Shown one piece after another: positions 33,922 to 42,140 of a stretch of DNA of 64,000 nucleotides. How positions within the stretch are numbered: position 1 is the first letter of the stretch; the number at the start of each line of letters is the position of its first letter. The position numbers were made by a program, and so were the translations under genes. The stretch is taken from positions 1-64,000 of the forward strand of contig NZ_JBHZAH010000012.1 in NCBI RefSeq assembly GCF_042754225.1, given 5' to 3'. The stretch is from Rhodococcus_G sp042754225. GTDB taxonomy: Bacteria > Actinomycetota > Actinomycetes > Mycobacteriales > Mycobacteriaceae. Below the pieces are notes generated by a model. The model made no database searches. It was given only the letters and a program-made list of their open reading frames with translations, and had not been told where the DNA came from.

Positions 33922-34134
33922 CTACGGGCTGACAGACGGGGTGGTCCGTGCCAACTCCTCGGCAGCGTGCCGCTCGACCAAGAGGGGTATGAAGTCCCGG
34001 ATTCGGCCGCCCGCGAAGCCTCCGTATGCACGATTCACTGCGTCGGTCACCGCGGCGGGGGTCATCTCCGGATGCTTGATCGCAAGGCGATCGACCACGA
34101 GCTTGATCTGACGTTGCTCTTCGTCGGGTGACAT
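33922..34134 (-). CDS. Small three-helix-bundle protein (paralogue B)
   Basis: 70-residue soluble helical protein, paralogous to 23760-24062: DEEQRQIKLVVDRLAIKHPE, then VTDAVNRAYGGFAGGRIRDF and IPLLVERHAAEEL align without gaps to that protein. I start at the ATG at 34134 (MSPDEEQRQ), which matches paralogue A (MPSDDEQRH); a start at 34185 is also open. Function unknown; the shared RDF-x-PLLVER segment suggests a conserved interaction surface. Confidence 0.65.
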   Translation of the reverse strand: MSPDEEQRQIKLVVDRLAIKHPEMTPAAVTDAVNRAYGGFAGGRIRDFIPLLVERHAAEELARTTPSVSP

Positions 34135-34385
34135 TCCGGCAGTGTTCTCGCAGAGTGCGAATCTCGTCAAGGTCGGGTTGGACACTGCGCATGATCAGCG
34201 GAGTGAGCATCCCGGCGGGACCGGTCGATCTCCGCAATCAGCCGTTGCGCGGGTTGACGGCGGACTACTGTCGGGACAGGACCACTCCTCATCTCGAGTC
34301 GAGTCGACGCCGGTCCTGGTTCCGCGGTGATGGCCGCCGCATCCGCTGTGGCCGGATGGATTCGCACTCGCCCGGGAGGGTGGCG

Positions 34386-35171
34386 ATGGACCTGCACCTC
34401 GATGGGAAAACGGCGGTGGTGACCGGCGCGAGCAGGGGAATCGGGCTTGCGATCACCAGCGCTCTGGTCGATGCCGGCGCGCACGTGGTCGCCGGGGCAC
34501 GCAGCCGGACGGCGCAACTGGAAGAGCTCGAATCCCGCGGACAGGTCACGTTCGTTTCCGTGGACCTGGCGACCGCGGACGGGCCGATTGCGCTCGTCGC
34601 GGCCGCTGAACAACGGGGCGGCATCGACATTCTCGTCAACAACGCGGGCGCGGTGACCCCTCGGCCCGGTGGCTTCGTCTCGGTCACCGACGAGGACTGG
34701 GACGCCTCGTGGTCGCTCGGGGTGATGGCGACGGTCCGAGCGACCCGCGCCGCCATTCCTGCGATGGTCCGGGCCGGTAGTGGGTCGATCGTGACGATCG
34801 GCTCGGTCAACGCGTTCTATCCGGACCCCGGCATACCCGATTACTGTGCGGTCAAGGCGGCGGTCACCAATATCACCAAAGCGCTGTCGAAAGAACTCGG
34901 CCCCAAAGGTATTCGCGCGAACTCGATCAGCCCGGGCCCCGTCATGACGGATCTGTGGGTCGGTCGGGGTGGTGTCGCCGAGGTGGTCGGAAGGGCGAGC
35001 GGCGTCAGTCCGCAGGAAGTCGCGGACAGCGCCGTCGCCGGCACCGCGACGGGACGGTTCACCACGTCCGACGAGGTCGCCGACCTGGTCGTGTTCCTGG
35101 CGTCCGACCGGGCGGCGAACATCACCGGTTCCGACGTGAGAATCGACGGCGGATTCATCACCACTGTGTAG
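34386..35171 (+). CDS. Short-chain dehydrogenase/reductase (FabG-like)
   Basis: 261-residue classical SDR: VVTGASRGIGLAITSALVDA (cofactor loop), DILVNNAGAVTPRPGG, catalytic IGSVNAFYPDPGIPDYCAVK (YxxxK) and a C-terminal LASDRAANITGSDVRIDGGF typical of 3-oxoacyl-ACP-reductase-like and sugar/alcohol dehydrogenases. GGGAGGG sits just before the ATG at 34386. No partner gene fixes its substrate. Confidence 0.88.
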   Translation: MDLHLDGKTAVVTGASRGIGLAITSALVDAGAHVVAGARSRTAQLEELESRGQVTFVSVDLATADGPIALVAAAEQRGGIDILVNNAGAVTPRPGGFVSVTDEDWDASWSLGVMATVRATRAAIPAMVRAGSGSIVTIGSVNAFYPDPGIPDYCAVKAAVTNITKALSKELGPKGIRANSISPGPVMTDLWVGRGGVAEVVGRASGVSPQEVADSAVAGTATGRFTTSDEVADLVVFLASDRAANITGSDVRIDGGFITTV

Positions 35172-35271
35172 CCCATGTCCCTGTGCCAACCAACGGGAGC
35201 TCGGCACGTCCATCACCGCAACGAGAAAGTCAACGAGATCGAATCGGCCGACAGCCAGGGAAGGACACGTC

Positions 35272-35727
35272 ATGAGAATCATCCGGTTCGCCAGGGCCGC
35301 CGTTGTCGTGCTGGCACTGGCCACCGTTGCGGCGATGGTGACGGCCGGCCCGGCGGTCGCGAGACCGTTGCCGACGGTCGTGCTGGTCCACGGCGCGTTC
35401 GCCGACGCCACGAGTTGGGACGGCGTCGCTGCCGACCTGCGGGTGCGGGGCTACCCGGTGGTGGTGCCGGACAATCCGTTGCGCGGTCCGTCCTACGACG
35501 CCGCTGCCGTCGAGAAGACGCTCGCCGGAATCTCCGGGCCCGTCTCGTGGTCGGGGACGCCGAGTTGGTACCTGGTCTCCGCGAACGACACCGTGATTCC
35601 GCCTGCCGCGCAACGGTTCATGGCCGGTCGGATCGGGGCCCACACCAGCGAGGTCCAGGCCTCGCACGTGGCGCTGGTCTCGCAGCCCGGGGTGGTGGCC
35701 GACGTCATCGCGGCGGCAGCCGGATGA
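35272..35727 (+). pseudogene. Secreted alpha/beta hydrolase with internal deletion
   Basis: The 151-codon frame joins both ends of an alpha/beta hydrolase of usual length about 260-290. The start is intact: signal peptide (VVVLALATVAAMVTAGPAVA) and oxyanion-hole region LPTVVLVHGAFADATSWDGV. After LAGISGPVSWSGTPSWYLV it jumps directly to the C-terminal part SANDTVIPPAAQRFMAGR and the catalytic-His region VQASHVALVSQPG. The whole middle, including the nucleophile elbow (GHSYGG in relatives) and the cap, is missing, in frame. It cannot be a normal hydrolase; it is a deletion derivative, though it may still be translated. Confidence 0.8.
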
Positions 35728-35740
35728 CCCGTCACGACAG

Positions 35741-35759
35741 ACCAGGGTCGAACCCTGGT
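35741..35759. terminator. Hairpin after the deleted hydrolase gene
   Basis: ACCAGGGT and ACCCTGGT form a perfect 8-bp stem closed by a 3-nt loop, 14 nt after the hydrolase stop codon. No U-tract follows. Confidence 0.5.
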
Positions 35760-35828
35760 GCGACCGGCCCGCCGCGAGACGAGGGTTCTTACCGAAGCAG
35801 CGATCCCGCTGTGGAACGAAGGAGAGTC

Positions 35829-36473
35829 ATGAACGCCAAGAAGGTGGACCTCGAGCTCGAGGCCCTGACGATCCCGGTCTCCGACGTCGACAAGTCCAAG
35901 AGGTTCTACGAGGACCTGGGGTGGCGTCTGGACGCCGACTTCGGCGCGGACGACGGGAGCTTCCGGATCGTGCAGTTCACGCCGCCGGGTTCGCCCGCGT
36001 CGATCCAGTTCGGCACCAACGTCAACTCGCAGACACCGGGTACCGCCGAAGGAATCTACCTGGTGGTTTCCGACGTGGAGGCCGCGCACGACGCACTCGT
36101 CGCACTGGGCGGTGAGGTCAGTGACGTGTTCCACCCGGGCGTCCCCGGAGCGCAGTTCGGCCACCTGGGCACGGACGGACAGCTGCGCGGGCCGGCCGAC
36201 GCCCGTGCCAGCTACGGCTCGTTCGCCACGTTCCGTGACCCGGACGGCAACCGGTACCTACTCCAGGAGGTCACCGACCGGTTCGCCGGACGCGTCGAGG
36301 CGACCGCGACCGAGTACCCGTCGGTGACGGACCTGACCGGTGCGCTCGTCCGGGCGTCCATCGCCCACGGCGAGCACGAGGCCCGCAACGGCGGCGCGTA
36401 CGACGAGAAATGGCCGGAGTGGTACGCGGGGTACATGGTCGCCGAGGCTCACGGTGAGCCGCTTCCCGAGTGA
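35829..36473 (+). CDS. Glyoxalase/VOC-superfamily protein with helical C-terminal extension
   Basis: 214 residues. Residues 10-150 form a vicinal-oxygen-chelate domain: EALTIPVSDVDKSKRFYEDL, then SFRIVQFTPPGSPASIQFG and SFATFRDPDGNRYLLQEV at the end. The expected metal Glu is in LLQEVTDR. A C-terminal ~60-residue helical extension (LTGALVRASIAHGEHEARNG) is unusual for plain glyoxalases and resembles the tail used by some carboxymuconolactone/MerR-linked VOC proteins. GGAGAG precedes the ATG at 35829. Could be a dioxygenase, an isomerase, or a resistance protein. Confidence 0.82.
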   Translation: MNAKKVDLELEALTIPVSDVDKSKRFYEDLGWRLDADFGADDGSFRIVQFTPPGSPASIQFGTNVNSQTPGTAEGIYLVVSDVEAAHDALVALGGEVSDVFHPGVPGAQFGHLGTDGQLRGPADARASYGSFATFRDPDGNRYLLQEVTDRFAGRVEATATEYPSVTDLTGALVRASIAHGEHEARNGGAYDEKWPEWYAGYMVAEAHGEPLPE

Positions 36474-36669
36474 TCGAACCAGGCCCGTCGCGCACGGCGA
36501 GGTCGGCATCCACGTCCGGGGCGTCCTGCCACGTGAAATGGCCGGCGTCGGTGCCGGCGTCCTGCTGGGCGCCCACGCCGTTCGCCGACGTCACCGGCCG
36601 ACCGACGAGTCGAAGCCCATCGGCGAATGATCGGTCCTGGACCGACGGGCGCTCTCGTGCAGCTTCTCC

Positions 36670-37644
36670 TCAGGAATGGGGGGTCAGCACGAACATTCCT
36701 TTCGCGCGTCGCAGCTCGATCTGCTCGTGTGCGTGTCCAGCGTCGTCGAAGCCGATCACCGAGTCGATGATCGGGGTGATGGCGCCGTTGGCTGCCAGTT
36801 CGAGGACCGCCGATCGCACGGAGGTAACCCTCGCGAGCCAGGCGGGGCCGCTGCAACCGGTCAGCGAGAGCCCTCGGGCGAGCAGGTCCGAGGACGTGAC
36901 GGCGGCGGGCGCGCCGCTGAGCATGCCGTAGTAGAGCATTCGCCCGCTCAGGGGCGTCATCGCGTCGAGGACGGCGAGCGAGCTGCCACCGCCGACCGAC
37001 TCGAATGCGATGTCGATGGTGTCACCCCGCAACGCCTCGGGCAGGCGGTCGGCCCAGTCCGGTTCGGTGTGGTCGATGACGATGTCTGCCCCGAAACCGC
37101 GGGCGCGTTCCCGGTTCTCGGGGCTGCCGGCGGTCGCGATGATCCTGCCGGCGCCCCGCGAGCGGGCAAGCTGGGTCAGGTAGCCGCCGACGCCGGTGCC
37201 CGCGGCTTCGATCAGGACCGTGTCGTCACCGGACAGGCGTGCCGTCTCGAGGAGTGAAAGCGCGACGGATCCGCCCATGACAACCGCGGCGGCATCGACC
37301 GAGGAGAGCCCGCCGGGGATCGAGACGGCGGATTCCGCGGGCGCGCACACCGACTCGGCGTGAGCCCCGATCCCCATGCCCGTGACCACCACGTGGGTGC
37401 CGACGAGCGCGCGGTCGACGTCGGGGCCGACCTCGGTGACGACGCCCGCCGACTGCGTACCGAATACCGCAGGGAGCCCGGTCGGCAAGGGAAAGACACC
37501 CGATCTGATCTGCGTCTCGACGAACAGCACCGGGGTGGCCTCGGTGCGAACGAGCAGCTCCCCGTGTGCCGGTGACGGCACGGGGACCTCTCGCGTGACG
37601 AGGACGTCGGGGCCGCCGGTAGCCGTCATCACGATTGCTCTCAT
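36670..37644 (-). CDS. Quinone oxidoreductase-like MDR dehydrogenase
   Basis: 324-residue medium-chain dehydrogenase/reductase without the catalytic-zinc set. N-domain PVLFVETQIRSGVFPLPTG and FGTQSAGVVTEVG; Rossmann motif VLIEAAGTGVGGYLTQLA. Likely reduces quinones or alpha,beta-unsaturated carbonyls with NADPH. Divergent from a TetR gene; two copies of an 11-bp palindrome lie in the 85-bp space, so it is the likely target of that repressor. Confidence 0.88.
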   Translation of the reverse strand: MRAIVMTATGGPDVLVTREVPVPSPAHGELLVRTEATPVLFVETQIRSGVFPLPTGLPAVFGTQSAGVVTEVGPDVDRALVGTHVVVTGMGIGAHAESVCAPAESAVSIPGGLSSVDAAAVVMGGSVALSLLETARLSGDDTVLIEAAGTGVGGYLTQLARSRGAGRIIATAGSPENRERARGFGADIVIDHTEPDWADRLPEALRGDTIDIAFESVGGGSSLAVLDAMTPLSGRMLYYGMLSGAPAAVTSSDLLARGLSLTGCSGPAWLARVTSVRSAVLELAANGAITPIIDSVIGFDDAGHAHEQIELRRAKGMFVLTPHS

Positions 37645-37661
37645 ATGATCTCCCCTAATCT

Positions 37662-37709
37662 GACCGTCGGTCCGGTTACTGGTGGGCTCGACGATATGGA
37701 CCGCCGGTC
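37662..37709. promoter_or_regulatory. Two TetR operator copies (GACCGNCGGTC)
   Basis: GACCGTCGGTC at 37662-37672 and GACCGCCGGTC at 37699-37709, both perfect palindromes around one central base, 37 bp centre to centre. They fill the gap between the divergent oxidoreductase (start 37644) and tetR (start 37730). Confidence 0.8.
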
Positions 37710-37729
37710 AAGTTGTCAACGGAGGTGTG

Positions 37730-38305
37730 GTGTCGTCCGAGATCCAGAGATCAGAGCGAGCGGATGCGGCGCGGAACCGGCGCGCGATCCTCGACGCGGC
37801 AGCACGGCTGCTGGCCGAGCGAGGCCCGGGCGATGTGTCGATGGAGCAGATCGCGGCGGCCGCCGGCGTCGGCAAGGGGACTCTGTTCCACCGGTTCGGC
37901 AGCCGCGCCGGCCTGATGCGCGCACTGGTTCTCGAGCGAGCCGAGGACCTGCGCCGGGCCGTGGTCAGCGGCGCCCCACCGCTGGGCCCGGGCGCCCCGG
38001 CAGGTGATCGACTGCTGGCCTACTTCGACGCCATGACCGACCTCGTCGTCGCCAACATAGGTCTGGTGGTGGCCTACGACACCGCCACCGAGGATCCGCA
38101 CACCGACGAGATTCACGCTTTCTGGTACCGGCACATCGCGGAACTGCTGGCGGAGGCCCGCCCGGACGTCGATGCCGACATGCTCGCCCGACTGCTGCTC
38201 GGCACTCTGGGCGGCGAGCTCGTGCTGCATCTCATCCAATCGGGGCAGACCGCCCGGCTGAAGGCTGGCATCCACCAACTCGTCGAGTCCGTTCTGCGCA
38301 ACTGA
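37730..38305 (+). CDS. TetR-family transcriptional regulator
   Basis: 191 residues. HTH: RNRRAILDAAARLLAERGPG, MEQIAAAAGVGKGTLFHRFG, typical TetR N-domain (residues about 12-60), followed by a helical ligand domain. GGAGG lies 4 nt before the GTG at 37730; a GTG three bases upstream is equivalent. It is expected to repress itself and the divergent oxidoreductase through the two GACCGNCGGTC sites. Ligand unknown, probably a substrate of that enzyme. Confidence 0.88.
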   Translation: MSSEIQRSERADAARNRRAILDAAARLLAERGPGDVSMEQIAAAAGVGKGTLFHRFGSRAGLMRALVLERAEDLRRAVVSGAPPLGPGAPAGDRLLAYFDAMTDLVVANIGLVVAYDTATEDPHTDEIHAFWYRHIAELLAEARPDVDADMLARLLLGTLGGELVLHLIQSGQTARLKAGIHQLVESVLRN

Positions 38306-38326
38306 TGTTCGTCGTTCCCGCCACGG

Positions 38327-39340
38327 TCACATGGTGAGCACCATGCGGTAGCGCGCGAGCCCCTGCTCCGTCGCGGCGTACGCGTCCGCGGCGGCGGAGA
38401 GGGGGCGCTCCTCGATGAGTGCGCGCACTCCCGAAACGACGGCGAACTGCATCGTCTCTTCGACGTCGCGGGCGGTGCCGGCGGGGTGGCCGGTCACGCT
38501 GATCCCGGGCAGGATCAACTGCATCGGACTGATCGGCAGCGGGTCGGGGGTGGCGCCGATGACGACGAGTTCGCCCTGCGGGAGCAGTCCGCCGACCGTG
38601 GCGGCCATCGCGTTCGAGTTCGCGGCGGTGGCGAGGACCACCGAGACGCCGCCGAGCTTGCGGAGGGATTCGCCGACGTCCCCGTCGGACGAGTCGATGT
38701 AGTGCTGGGCGCCCAGCTCGAGGGCGTCGTCGCGCTTGCCCGTGCCGCGGGCGATGGCGATCGTGTCGAAGCCCATGGCCCGCGCGAACTGCAGGCCGAG
38801 GTGCCCGAGCCCGCCGACTCCCAGGACCGCGACCCGGTCACCGGGAAGCGCTCGGGTCTTGCGGAGCGCGTCGAAGGTGGTGACCCCGGCGCAGCTCAAC
38901 GGCGCGGCCTCGGCGAAGGACAGTTCGCGAGGTATCCGGGCGAGCGCGTTCGCCGGGGCGGTCACGGATTCGGCGTACCCGCCGGGATAGTGCCAGCTCG
39001 GTACCTGCAGTTTCTCGCAGTGGATGAAACAGCCTCGGCGGCAGGGGACGCACTCGTTGCAGTGGCCGCCGAACCATCCGACGGCGACACGGTCGCCGAT
39101 GTTGAAGCTGTCGACGTCGGCGCCGAGTTCGGCGATGGTCCCGGCGATCTCGTGGCCTGGTGTCAGCGGCCAGGACATGCCCGGGAATCCGCCGTTGACG
39201 AATCCGTGGTCGGTGCCGCAGATTCCGCATGCGGCGACCTGGATTCGGACGTGATCGGGTCCAGGTGAGGTGGTTTCGACGTCGACGAGGGTCAACTTCT
39301 CCCCGGCCGACTGGACGTGCACTGCTCGATGTGTCGACAT
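38327..39340 (-). CDS. Zinc-dependent alcohol dehydrogenase
   Basis: 337-residue zinc MDR. Catalytic zinc Cys/His at AACGICGTDHGFVNG and GHEIAGTI; structural zinc Cys set in HCNECVPCRRGCFIHC; NAD(P) motif VLGVGGLGHLGLQFARAMG. Resembles AdhP/YahK-type broad alcohol/aldehyde reductases. I start at the ATG at 39340 with GAGG 6 nt upstream; an ATG two codons earlier is also open. Convergent with tetR. Substrate unknown. Confidence 0.88.
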   Translation of the reverse strand: MSTHRAVHVQSAGEKLTLVDVETTSPGPDHVRIQVAACGICGTDHGFVNGGFPGMSWPLTPGHEIAGTIAELGADVDSFNIGDRVAVGWFGGHCNECVPCRRGCFIHCEKLQVPSWHYPGGYAESVTAPANALARIPRELSFAEAAPLSCAGVTTFDALRKTRALPGDRVAVLGVGGLGHLGLQFARAMGFDTIAIARGTGKRDDALELGAQHYIDSSDGDVGESLRKLGGVSVVLATAANSNAMAATVGGLLPQGELVVIGATPDPLPISPMQLILPGISVTGHPAGTARDVEETMQFAVVSGVRALIEERPLSAAADAYAATEQGLARYRMVLTM

Positions 39341-39704
39341 CTGCATCCTCGCTGTCCGTGTCGCACGGTGATGGGATCCAGCGCTTTTGCGTGCGCCCCG
39401 GCCCGGGTCGGTCGCCGACGTGGTCCGGCGATGTCAGGGCGTCCGGGCCCACGGTCCAGTCAAGACCTTCAGCGGAGCCCCTGGCAAGACCCGGGCCGGG
39501 GGCGGAGCCCCTCGCAAGACCCGGGCCGGCTCCGTGTCGGCGTCGGAAGCGCCCGATACCGAGGTGTCGACGTGAACGGAGAATAGAGTCTGGAGGGTGG
39601 ACCGAGCATCGACCTCGCCCCAGTCCGGTCGTCCGGCACGGCAGGGTCCACGCCGGAGGCCACGACTGCGGCCGGCCGCGCCGCGCTGAGCGGGAGGTGA
39701 CCGC
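39341..39704. other. Intergenic region before the sensor kinase
   Basis: 364 bp between divergent genes. It contains the 30-bp tandem repeat at 39473-39532 and otherwise nothing I recognise. Confidence 0.4.
39473..39532. repeat. Two tandem copies of a 30-bp GC-rich unit
   Basis: The unit begins CGGAGCCCCTSGCAAGACCC and continues GGGCCGG, with copies starting at 39473 and 39503; they differ at one base in the shared part. The second copy begins GGAGCC and is followed by GGCTCC, so each unit can fold into a hairpin. May be a transcription barrier or a protein-binding array. Confidence 0.7.
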
Positions 39705-40988
39705 ATGTCGGAGGTGTTGGTACCGGAGAGCGGACGCGACGGTACGGATCTCGAACGAATACTCCTCGAACACGCCTATCGCGGTGTGCATTTGCAGCTC
39801 GCCCTGCGCGGGGTAATCGTGCTGTTCCTCGGGTTGACACTCTTCGTCGTCCCGCCGGCGAACGGCTTCGGGGTGTGCGCGGCAATCCTGACGTGCTACG
39901 CGATCTGGGCGAGTGCGGTGGCGCTGTGGGCACGGCGCGGTGGCAGGGGGCCGGTGACCACGATCTGGCTCGCCCTGTTCGTCGACCTCGCCGTGATCGC
40001 CGGCCTCGCCTTGCTGACCGGCGTTGAAGCACAACAGAGTTGGACCGCGAACATCCTGACCAACGGGTTGTTCGTCATTCCCCTGCTGGCGTGCACGCAG
40101 CTCCGCCCGCTGGTCTGTGTCGGCGTGGTGGTGCCGACGGTGGGCGCGTTCCTCGCCGCGAGCTGGGCAACCATGGCCTCGAACGAGGAACCGTGGTCCT
40201 CCGTCCTGCTCAGCACGATGGCGCTCGCATGTCTGGGTGCCGGCGCCGTGGTTCTCAGTCGCATCCAACGCTCGAGGGTGCTGACCATCGGCCGCCTCGT
40301 CAGCGATCGCACCGCGCTACTGGCCGAGTTGGTGAGCCTCGAACAACGTGAACGGCGCGCGATGTCCGAGCAGCTCCACGACGGAGCGCTGCAGTACATC
40401 CTGGCGGCCAAGATGGACCTCGACGACCTGACCGGCGCTGATCCCGGAGCCCTCGAACGCATCACGCACGCACTCGGCGAGAGCTCCACCCTGCTGCGTG
40501 CCACCGTGTCGGAACTGCATCCGACGGTGCTCGATCACATCGGGCTCGCCCGCGCGCTCGGCGACCTCGCTCGATCCGCGCGGTCCCGAGGGGGGTTCAC
40601 GGTGGACCTCGAGACCTCTCGGTGGGCAGACGACCTCCGCACTCCCGTCGACGACGTGTTGTTCAGTGCGGCACGGGAACTGCTCAGCAACGTCGTCAAG
40701 CACGCTCACGCGCGCACCGTGCGCATCGAGCTCGCCGACACGGATCGGGGCGCGGTGCTCGAGGTGGCCGACGACGGGGACGGAATCTCCGCCGACGCGA
40801 TCGACCGCAGCCGCCGCCTCGGCCATATCGGGCTGACCTCGCACGAGCTGCGCGTCGTCGCCGCCGGAGGGAGCTTCACCGTCAGTCCCGGACCTCGCGC
40901 GGGAACGGTGGCGCGGATAGAGATTCCCCTCGAGGACGCCGAATCCGTGCCGGGTCTGTCCGCGGCGCGGCGCAGCGGAGCGGGGTGA
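39705..40988 (+). CDS. Membrane sensor histidine kinase, NarL-type (HisKA_3), orphan
   Basis: 427 residues. About six hydrophobic helices occupy residues 30-195 (LRGVIVLFLGLTLFVVPP; WLALFVDLAVIAGLALLTG; LLSTMALACLGAGAVVL). The kinase core has the HisKA_3 motif ERRAMSEQLHDGALQYILAA with the phospho-His in EQLHDG, and an HATPase with ELLSNVVKHAHA, VADDGDGIS and LGHIGLTSHELRV. Kinases of this class usually pair with NarL/LuxR regulators, but none is adjacent; the gene is flanked by a dehydrogenase and an MFS gene. Confidence 0.9.
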   Translation: MSEVLVPESGRDGTDLERILLEHAYRGVHLQLALRGVIVLFLGLTLFVVPPANGFGVCAAILTCYAIWASAVALWARRGGRGPVTTIWLALFVDLAVIAGLALLTGVEAQQSWTANILTNGLFVIPLLACTQLRPLVCVGVVVPTVGAFLAASWATMASNEEPWSSVLLSTMALACLGAGAVVLSRIQRSRVLTIGRLVSDRTALLAELVSLEQRERRAMSEQLHDGALQYILAAKMDLDDLTGADPGALERITHALGESSTLLRATVSELHPTVLDHIGLARALGDLARSARSRGGFTVDLETSRWADDLRTPVDDVLFSAARELLSNVVKHAHARTVRIELADTDRGAVLEVADDGDGISADAIDRSRRLGHIGLTSHELRVVAAGGSFTVSPGPRAGTVARIEIPLEDAESVPGLSAARRSGAG

Positions 40989-40991
40989 GCC

Positions 40992-42140
40992 TCAATCGGC
41001 GGGTCGGTGTGCCGAGCGGGGCATGAGCAGCGGCGCGGCGATCGCGAGCATCGCGGTCGGCAGCACGAATGCCGCGACCGGGCTGGCCGCGTACAGCGGG
41101 GTCAATGCCAGCGGAGCCAGGGCCGACCCGGTGAATCGCAGCGCCTGCACCACCGAGACCGCGCCGCCCCGGTTCGCGCCCTCCGAGGTGAGGATCGCCG
41201 AGTTGACGCCGACGAGCACGAACTGGCCGGCCACTCCCGCGAGCGCCCAGCTGACCGCGACCGCCCCGACCGATCCGAGCAGCCCGGTCGCGGCCACCAT
41301 CACCGCACCGCCGATCGCCCCGGTGATGACGGCGGCGCGGGCCCCGAACCGGTCGATCGCCGCGCCGACCGGGCGGGCCGCCAGCATCCCGGCCAGACCG
41401 AACACGGTCAGCAGCAGGCCGCGATGCGCGGAATCGAGCCCGAGGGTGTCCTCGGCCCGGAACGCGACCAGGAAGTTCAGCCCGCCGAGCGCACCCCAGC
41501 CGAGCAACGCGACCAGGCCCACCCGGAGCACCGTCGGTTGCAGGGCGTCCCGCAGCCGCGGCGGAGCGCCGGGGGTCGCGGGCGCGTCGGCGGGAGGCAG
41601 GCCGATCGCGCCGAGCCCGAGAGCCACCACCGCGATCACCGCGAACGCGATCCGCCAGTTCACCTCCGCCGCGAGCCCGCCGACCAGCGGTGCGGTGGTC
41701 TGTCCGGCCGCCTGCAGCGCCCCGAACAGGCCGAGCGCCCGGCCGAGGCGGGCCTGCGGGGTGACCGCGGCGAGCGCCGCGAGCAGCAGCGGTGTGGTGA
41801 ACGAGTTCGCGCAGCCCTGCAGCACCCGGCTCGCCTGGAACACCGCGAACGTGGGCGCGACGACGGCCAACAGGGCGGCCGCCGCGTACACGCCGTACGC
41901 GACCCGCACGGTCCGCAGCCCGCCCCAACGGGCGCCGTACGTCCCGGAGACGAGCATGAGGGCGGCGAACGGCAGCAGGTAGGCGGTCAGCGACGACGCC
42001 GCCTGCGAGGTGCTCACCCCCAGGGACGCGCCCAGTTCGGGGAACATCGACGCGACGACGCCGCCACCGAACGGGCCGAGGAAACCGCCCGCGTACAGCG
42101 CACCGCGCTGCAGCCGTCCGCGCGTGCCGTACGAGCTCAC
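40992..42140 (-). CDS. MFS transporter
   Basis: 382 residues with about 12 helices. N-terminal GGFLGPFGGGVVASMFPELG, then YGARWGGLRTVRVAYGVYA between helices 2-3 in place of the usual MFS loop motif. Probably an efflux permease; substrate unknown. The GTG start overlaps the stop of the PAC2 gene (GTGA), so the two are translated together, though a link in function is not obvious. Ends 3 nt from the histidine kinase stop, converging tail to tail. Confidence 0.85.
   Translation of the reverse strand: MSSYGTRGRLQRGALYAGGFLGPFGGGVVASMFPELGASLGVSTSQAASSLTAYLLPFAALMLVSGTYGARWGGLRTVRVAYGVYAAAALLAVVAPTFAVFQASRVLQGCANSFTTPLLLAALAAVTPQARLGRALGLFGALQAAGQTTAPLVGGLAAEVNWRIAFAVIAVVALGLGAIGLPPADAPATPGAPPRLRDALQPTVLRVGLVALLGWGALGGLNFLVAFRAEDTLGLDSAHRGLLLTVFGLAGMLAARPVGAAIDRFGARAAVITGAIGGAVMVAATGLLGSVGAVAVSWALAGVAGQFVLVGVNSAILTSEGANRGGAVSVVQALRFTGSALAPLALTPLYAASPVAAFVLPTAMLAIAAPLLMPRSAHRPAD

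Noticed and set aside
35741..35759. T-arm-like sequence (GGGTCGAACCC) suggesting a tRNA
   Set aside because: No acceptor stem, D-arm or anticodon arm can be placed around it; it is a short symmetric hairpin.
36474..36669. Possible small gene between the VOC protein and the oxidoreductase
   Set aside because: Frames on both strands lack a ribosome site and recognisable sequence; likely non-coding or decayed.
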